Source: Branchiostoma floridae
Taxonomy: Eukaryota > Chordata > Leptocardii > Amphioxiformes > Branchiostomatidae
Length of the DNA stretch: 64,000 nucleotides
Direction of reading: 5' to 3'
Assembly: GCF_000003815.2 (NCBI RefSeq)
Contig: NC_049981.1
Coordinates: forward strand, 4,661,159 to 4,725,158
Positions 58,246-64,000 of the stretch are shown here, one piece after another. The notes beneath the pieces are model-generated. The model saw only the letters and a list, made by a program, of their open reading frames with translations, was not told the DNA's origin and did not search any database. The position numbers and the translations under genes were made by a program. Positions within the stretch are counted from its first letter, which is position 1. Each line of letters starts with the position of its first letter.

Positions 58246-60243
58246 TACGTTTGGGATTTGGTTAGTATACGGAAAAATACCGACGTTTCGACGTGTTCTC
58301 CGCGGTAAGGATACGAAAAAATACCAATGGGATCCACTACCGTATTTGCCAAAAATACGGATTTCGTATTTTTCCGTGTTTAATTAGTCCGGATTCGAGA
58401 AAATCCGAAATTTCGGATCCGTAACAGATTCCGCTCGCATCTGTCCGTAAACGATCGTATCCTTCAAGGATACGGAAAGATAACGGCCCGGATTTGACTG
58501 CATTTGAACCCATTTTTTCCAGTGCCCTGCTGAACGTTGCGTTCAGGACACGGAAACGATCGCCAAAACCGGAACTAAAGGCTCCACCAGGAGCTTTCAG
58601 AACACCGGCCTCACCTGAAAGCAAAATAGAACAAATTTGCACTTTGTATCGAAATCCTGTCTTTTTGGAGGGTAAATGTTAATGTTATAGGGCATTTTCT
58701 TTTCCCGGGCAACCACTTTTTCTAACCTGTTGACGTTTTGATGTCTGTCAGACATATCCCTCAGAGCTTCTAACTGGAGTTCTGCTTCTCGCCGCTATAT
58801 GTAGCCGATGTAGGTGGCGCTTTTGCGGCGAGAACACTATCACAAACGTGGCTGAGATTTAACCCCCCTTTCAAAATCATAGTCACAAAGAGAAGTGCGT
58901 TATACAAAGTCTACATGAAGTTTGATAATATGACTTACAGTATTCGATGTATGTCCGCTGTTCTAAAGCCTGGATCTTAAGTTCTCTAGCGGCCATTTCT
59001 GACCGCAGCTGCTCTATCTCCTCATTGATGTCCTGAAGAGGCTCTGTTTGGGACATTATGTGTTGCACGTTACAATCATCAAGTAATATAATTTATCAGG
59101 ATCTTATTCACATAACTAATGACAAATACAATCGATACACTAGTGGTAAAGCTTGGCAAAGGTATTGGGCTTGGAACTCTTGTTTCAATTATTTCCAGCG
59201 ACATGTGGAGCCTAGTAGAGAATAATTTAAAAGTACAAAAAGTGAAATGAAGAGAAAGGGGTATCTTGTGCGCATTTCATCGTACCTGGCATCTAAAGAG
59301 TCATAAAGAGACCCATCAAGGCAAGGCATAGCACCACTGCAGTAACGACGGCCATGCAGCTTCGGTGGGAGCAGATGAAGCTACAAAGAGCTTGGTGGCC
59401 ACTTGCTTCTCCCTTATACATGCTTTCTACAAAAATTTAATTTGTTTCATCTACAATAAAGTTAACTTGAAATCAATTGGCAGCAAAATGACATAAAGAT
59501 AGAAATGTCGAGACAAGAATTAAACCGCTATTTGCAGCATATGCATCCTGTTTGAAAAACAAGACAAAGCTACAAAGACATTGGCTACCTTCAGACGTGA
59601 ACGTTGCTCCACGTTTCAACGCCTCAGCTTCTTCGTACGTGTCCGAGGTTTCTTGGTCTTCTTCTCGCTTGTAAGTAGCACCTTTGCCATAGCGAGCACG
59701 CCCTCTTGAAGCGCTCAGGTGGACAGTAGGTGGTTGAGACGGCGGTCCGGTGGTTCGGCCACTGCCGGACCCAGAGACGGGAGACCGGACCGGCTCCGCC
59801 TGCTCGTACATGCTTACTGTACTGACAGACAAATGGTCTACAACCTGAAATTGTGAGATGAGCTTGAGCAAGAGCATGGCTAATCTTTTAGAGCTTAGTC
59901 TTATGCAGAAGGAGTATGTTTGCCCTTTTAAAAGAACTGACACGGCATGATGTGTCGCGAATGTCGTTTTGTTTTGTTTTTGCAGGGGGCAGACCAATTT
60001 TCAAGATGAAGGACTTCTTAATCCAAGAATATTCAAATATATCAAAGTAAACTTTTTGAAATGTGAACATGAAAAAAAAAATTTCTCATATAGCACGCTT
60101 ACTCATACAGTGCATGCGTCAGACAAACTGTGAATATGAAAAAAAAGTTTCAAGTTGTATCCGTATCGACGAAAGACTTTCAAAAGTGAACATCAACACT
60201 GGTGTTAACTGGTATCAGGGCCTCACTCTTGTGTTTTTTTTAA

Positions 60244-61182
60244 CCCTCATCTGACCGTATGGGGTCATTTTTGACCCCATGCGTATATTTTAATCTGCCA
60301 TAGCAACATATTTCATCAGAGAAAAAATTCCTTCCATGAATTTGTTTGTATACATGTCTTACAACATCTACCAATTTTTCACAGAGCTTTGCCCATTATT
60401 GTATAAGCTATACTTGAAAGTTTGTGTCTGGTTCGGTGGGGTCAAAAATGACCCCAGCCAATTGTGAACCATTAGTTACATAAATATCAAGAAATTTTGA
60501 TAAAATAAAAGGCATTCCTCATCATTGCTATTACAGCAACAAGTTATAGTTGCTTAGATGAGTAAACACCGAATATTTTGAAAGAAATTTAGTATTTTAG
60601 TATAAAACACAGCTTTTCGACATTCTGCATAAATTATGATAATACACACTAATTACCTATGCTAATGAAAGTGAAAATGTTTCTAATTGATTAGAAAAAA
60701 CATATGGACAGAATGTGCAGAATTACCTACAAGAAAGATCTTTGCGGGAAGATAGACAAGGGTTATTGTATGTATGTGTTTAGATGGCGGAATATGGTGC
60801 ATAATTAAGTAATAAATTCGTTACTTTTAACAAATATTGTATTTTTTCTTGTTAAATAACATTATTATGCTATCAGTATTATTGCATCATCACAATTATT
60901 GTTTAGAAATTGATAAGACAAAACATTGTTTAAGTAAGTTGAGTATGGTAGATTTTTAGGGCAAATGGGGGTTCTCCTCGTTTTCTGCATAAATTATGAT
61001 AATGAGTAATAACTACTGACACCAAAACTTGTCAAAATATTTTTCATAGATTGGTGAAACAGTAAATACAAAGAAATGACAAAATAAGCCAATAGAAATA
61101 TGTCTACGAGCAAAACAAAATGGGGTCAAAAATGACCCCATACGGTCAGATTCGTCGTAAAAATGTAACGGTCGGATGAGGC
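60244..61182. mobile_element. Second piggyBac-like MITE family, with GGGGTCA palindromes
   Basis: TTAA on both sides (60240-60243, 61183-61186). Termini CCCTCATCTGACCG and complement GCCTCATCCGACCG. A 20-bp near-palindrome, TGGGGTCATTTTTGACCCCA or its complement, occurs at 60260-60279, 60437-60456 and 61121-61140. It is 939 bp with no transposase. Confidence 0.88.
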
Positions 61183-61186
61183 TTAA

Positions 61187-61690
61187 TGCAAAAACACACC
61201 ATCTTAGGCCACGGCAAGTAACTTTTATACATGAAATATTTTGCAGACTGAAAATCAAATACGAGACTGCGAAGAAAACAAGATTGGTATAAACAAGATG
61301 GCTAGATGGCCAAGTATGGCTCCTTTTAACAAGAGTTAAAGCAGCAAAACATCGTATCACAGTTAACCAGTCTTTTATATCTGTAATCAAAAAGCGCACC
61401 AAGCCAAGTGACCCTAGTGCGCATTATTTGACAAGTTAATTAAAATCTAAAGGCATGGGTGCCAATTTTACTATCGAAATTGTTTCGCTTCTGCGACTAC
61501 GGTCTTTGCTCTACCTCACCACTGTCATTTCTACAAGTACAATGAAGGTTATCACGAGATAAATTTTCCCATTTTGATATCTTCTAGCTACTTTAACCAT
61601 CCTCTAAAATCAGGCGAAAATTAATGATCGCGCTGATGTCAACCATAAACTCTACTTGCTTTGGCCTTATATGGAAAGACAAAGTAAAGC
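61187..61690. other. Intergenic, no gene seen
   Basis: Nothing beyond a chance frame overlapping the end of the TTAA element. Confidence 0.5.
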
Positions 61691-61697
61691 TACAAAG

Positions 61698-61915
61698 GCG
61701 ACTTGTACGTTAATGTTGCTCGACATTTCAACGCCTCCTCTTCTTCGTGCGTTTCTTGGTCTTCTCCTTGTCTGAAACGCCTTTGATTAATTGCTGAAAG
61801 GACCACGGTCTGTTGAACTATTCAGGTGGACAGGACGTGGTTGGGGTGTCGGCCCCATGGTTTGGTCACTGCAGGGCACATAGAGAACGGGCCGGATTGT
61901 CTCTGCGTGCTCGTT
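61698..61915 (-). pseudogene. Relic cytoplasmic exon of a fourth H-lectin gene (copy D)
   Basis: Decayed copy of the first exon of copies B and C. Shared blocks include TTCAACGCCTCC(T)CTTCTTCG, TTTCTTGGTCTTCT, CAGGTGGACAG and GGTTTGGTCACTGC. The frame is broken by indels and the start ATG region is lost. No other exons of this copy are seen before the window end. Confidence 0.75.
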
Positions 61916-62279
61916 CACTTGGACTTGAGTCTATAGCTTTGAAATATCAAATAGCTATTTCATAGCTCTTAATCTAAAGATGAAGTTTTATTTTTTGTGA
62001 CAGAACTGACTCAGTATGATGTGTTGCGAACGGTATTTTTTCTAGCAGACCAATTTTCAAAAGTTGGCCTAAGATCGTACCCGTATCAAAGATGCTTTTT
62101 AATCATAGACTCACTTTAAGGAGGTATTTCTATATGTTGTCGTGCGTTTCACCATTTTACGCCATATTACATGAAACAAATCGACGTAGCCACCAGAACT
62201 TTATTCTTTGCAATAATTTTTCATTTAATAAACTTTTCCGTATTATCCCACACAATAGCAACAGATAGGAACAAAAGCA

Positions 62280-62480
62280 ATGTGGAACAAGAGTTATCTA
62301 ACGCCTAAAACTGTGACCATACCTTGTTCAGAACACGAGATAGCAAAACCGGAAGATGCGCTGCAGTTCCAAGGGAAGCTGCTAGGGAACCCCAAATCAA
62401 ATCATTTTCAGCTTTCAGCCAATTCACCGAGCCTTTCTTGAGTTATCTTGTTGACACACAGACACACAGGCAATCAAACT
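62280..62480 (+). repeat. Interspersed repeat fragment (LINE-tail-like)
   Basis: TTTCTTGAGTTATCTTGTTGACACACAGACACACAGG resembles the common 3' portion of animal non-LTR elements in which a GAGTTATCGTGTT block precedes ACAGACACACAG (key positions 62437-62471). The overlapping 87-codon frame is not considered a gene. Confidence 0.45.
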
Positions 62481-62939
62481 GTAGTGAAAACATAACCACC
62501 GTGAAGTTTCATTCAGGTAATAATGCGCATATAACGATGGAATCAGAGGTGCTTCTCTTAAAGACTGTTGCACGCCAATTCTTATAAACAACCATTACAA
62601 GTCAGGGATATTTCATGAGTTGATAAAAGACATGTGTCTACGATGTAGCGACGTTTGTTTTGTTAGATACTCATCAGAAAAACAATTATCCTCGCATCTG
62701 GTTAAGATGACAAAAAGACCATAAAAGATCTAAAACGAGTTCAATGAGGCAAACAAAAGACTGTCCATCATAATTAGCAGTTCAACCTATGATAGCCTTA
62801 TAATTAAAAAAGCGACTAATAAAAGAATGGCAGCATGTATGTCAAATATTTGCATTACCATGTTTCTATATATATCTTGCTTCTCTTTAGGGATTATGGG
62901 ATCAGTTTACGCTACTCCAAATTGCTACATCTTTCGGTG

Positions 62940-64000
62940 CATTACACGGATGTCGGACGCTTCGGACCTTTACCGACTCGGACCTAGCAATTTCTGGTCA
63001 ACTCGGACCTAAACCCTGGTCAACTCGGACCTTCGTAAACACTCTAGTCAACTCGGGTTCAACGTTTCATAGACTGTCACAGTCACTGTATATACCATCC
63101 AAAGTATTTTCTGTGTGTAAATAAGGGTCTGCCTATATAACACCGCAAACGTCAAGTGCAAACGAGCGCAAACGGGTCTATTATGCAGTATTCATGGGAC
63201 AATGGCCTTGTTTAACGCTCTAGATACACTGTCTGTGCATTGTCTGTGCGATTTTTAATGAAAAACACGGCAAATTATAAGTATTTACCCGGGTTTTTTT
63301 TTAGTTATTCCGCTTGTTTCGAGTTCGAAGGGTGATTTCTGGTCGCCATCTTGGATCATCCGTGTTATAGGTCTAGATGGAAAATTGTCGGTACCTTATT
63401 TACTTAGAAAGTACGTTCATGGCTTGGCGCAGGCGCTTTTTGACAGCTAAAAAATGTCAAAAATCCACGGCGGCATGATTCCAATGCCCATCACTCGTAT
63501 ACGCGCACGGCTAACACTCGCTTTCACGGAGGGCTGGAGCCGGGCATGCCGCCGCGGATTTTTGACATTTTTTAGCTAGGGTTAGGGTTGACTCGACACT
63601 CGCGCTTCGCACTCGGTCTCGCAACCCATAACCCTAGCTAAAAAATGTCAAAAACCGCGGCTACGTCACCAGAGCTATCGCTCTTCATCTCCCTAATTTT
63701 GAAGATAATCTCATTCACTTTTGACTCAAAAGATAGTGCCAAAGTGCAATTTCCCGATCCAGACCGCTTTGTGGAAAATTCTGGGTTAACCTCTGACCTT
63801 TGGTGGTCTACGTTTTTTTTTTCAAATTCTAAATAAATAGCGTTAAGCGCGCAACAAACTTGACTATAAACCTGGCGTGATCCTAAAATTTTGTCTTTGC
63901 GTGGACGTAACAATATTTATTCAGCAACTTGACCGGAAACTAAAAAGGTCCGAGTTGACCAGGGTGTAGGTCCGAGTTGACAAAAGTGTAGGTCCGAGTT
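62940..64000. mobile_element. Element with terminal arrays of an 18-22 bp repeat (right edge cut by window)
   Basis: GGTCAACTCGGACCT-type units occur three to four times at 62940-63056 and in inverted orientation as AGGTCCGAGTTGAC at 63946-64000. This makes a long inverted terminal structure about 0.9 kb apart. The interior shows no transposase. The end lies outside the window. Confidence 0.6.
63445..63577. repeat. 33-bp near-perfect inverted repeat (potential hairpin)
   Basis: 63445-63477 and 63545-63577 are complementary with one mismatch (arms begin AGCTAAAAAATGTCAAAAAT). A 67-base spacer lies between. A third diverged arm is at 63636-63660, preceded by CTAGGGTTAGGGTTGACTCG. Confidence 0.92.

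Larger units (their letters stand above)
55648..58524. mobile_element. CACTA-like DNA element inserted in a lectin exon
   Basis: Termini CACTGGACAAAATGG (55648) and complement CACTGGAAAAAATGG (58524) match at 14 of 15 positions. CCC is present on each side (55645-55647, 58525-58527), a 3-bp duplication. CACTG/CACTA ends with a 3-bp duplication fit EnSpm/CACTA. The interior is full of ATACGGA/TCCGTAT and GGATCC words and tandem arrays, reminiscent of subterminal transposase-binding repeats. No transposase frame is evident; the longest frame (100 codons) is not recognisable. Confidence 0.85.
55466..59811 (-). pseudogene. H-type lectin pseudogene (copy C), interrupted by a CACTA-like element
   Basis: Parts on the minus strand: cytoplasmic exon 59589-59811 (223 bp, same as copy B), membrane exon 59286-59426, coiled-coil exon 58939-59043, and the lectin exon split into 58525-58614 and 55466-55647. 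Two lesions are visible. In the membrane exon a TAG (59293-59295) follows LALMGLFMTL; the sequence then reads ATGCCAG and a donor, as if this exon were fused by deletion to the end of the next exon of copy B. The lectin exon is broken by a 2877-bp insertion with a CCC duplication on each side. Outside the insertion the exon aligns with copies A and B to the same WMACA stop. Expression of a full protein is unlikely. Confidence 0.85.

Noticed and set aside
55648-58524. Insertion acting as a new spliced intron in the lectin exon
   Set aside because: The element lacks GT-AG at its own edges. An AG lies near one end (GTCCAGTG) but no donor gives the right phase at the other, and the gene already has an upstream stop.
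61013-61402. 129-codon minus-strand frame
   Set aside because: It starts inside the TTAA element and runs across its end, hydrophobic by AT-rich composition, with no supporting features.

Overview
The window reads as invertebrate-deuterostome nuclear DNA, most probably an amphioxus (Branchiostoma). This is inferred from intron-rich genes with canonical GT-AG sites, chordate/deuterostome domain architectures, and a dense load of diverse small transposons. No species-specific marker was tested.

Layout. (1) 258-10142 (+): 3' part of a large mosaic membrane glycoprotein gene. Seventeen exons in continuous phase encode F5/8C, EGF, vWD, C8, TIL, FN3, ZP domain, a basic cleavage site, a membrane helix and a short tail. 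A SINE and a tRNA-like sequence sit in its introns. (2) 10143-31100: gene-poor. It holds a 2.4-kb dimeric inverted-repeat element rich in GCCGCAA words, a complete and recent Ty1/copia-type LTR element that keeps only Gag and protease, abutting MITEs with 3-bp TTA/TAA duplications, a piggyBac-like TTAA element, LINE tails and microsatellites. (3) 31157-38020 (+): a secreted six-blade tectonin lectin gene with an acidic C-terminal tail. Its large introns carry a 0.7-kb 18S rRNA pseudogene and several MITEs. (4) 42030-45024 (+): a TRIM-type RING/B-box/coiled-coil/NHL gene. (5) 46116-61915 (-): a tandem cluster of H-type lectin genes. One copy is secreted, one is a type II membrane protein, one is a pseudogene with an early stop and a 2.9-kb CACTA-like insertion inside the lectin exon, and a decayed first exon remains from a fourth. 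(6) 60240-64000: another TTAA element and one end of an element whose termini are arrays of a short direct repeat.

The genes share a theme: three unrelated lectin or adhesion architectures (discoidin/ZP, tectonin, H-type) plus a TRIM gene, all plausible in epithelial surface biology or innate defence. They are on both strands with separate exon sets, and nothing indicates co-transcription. The clearest evolutionary story is birth and decay in the H-lectin cluster. The transposons are unusually informative because several keep exact target-site duplications, and one has an empty-site paralogue in the same window.
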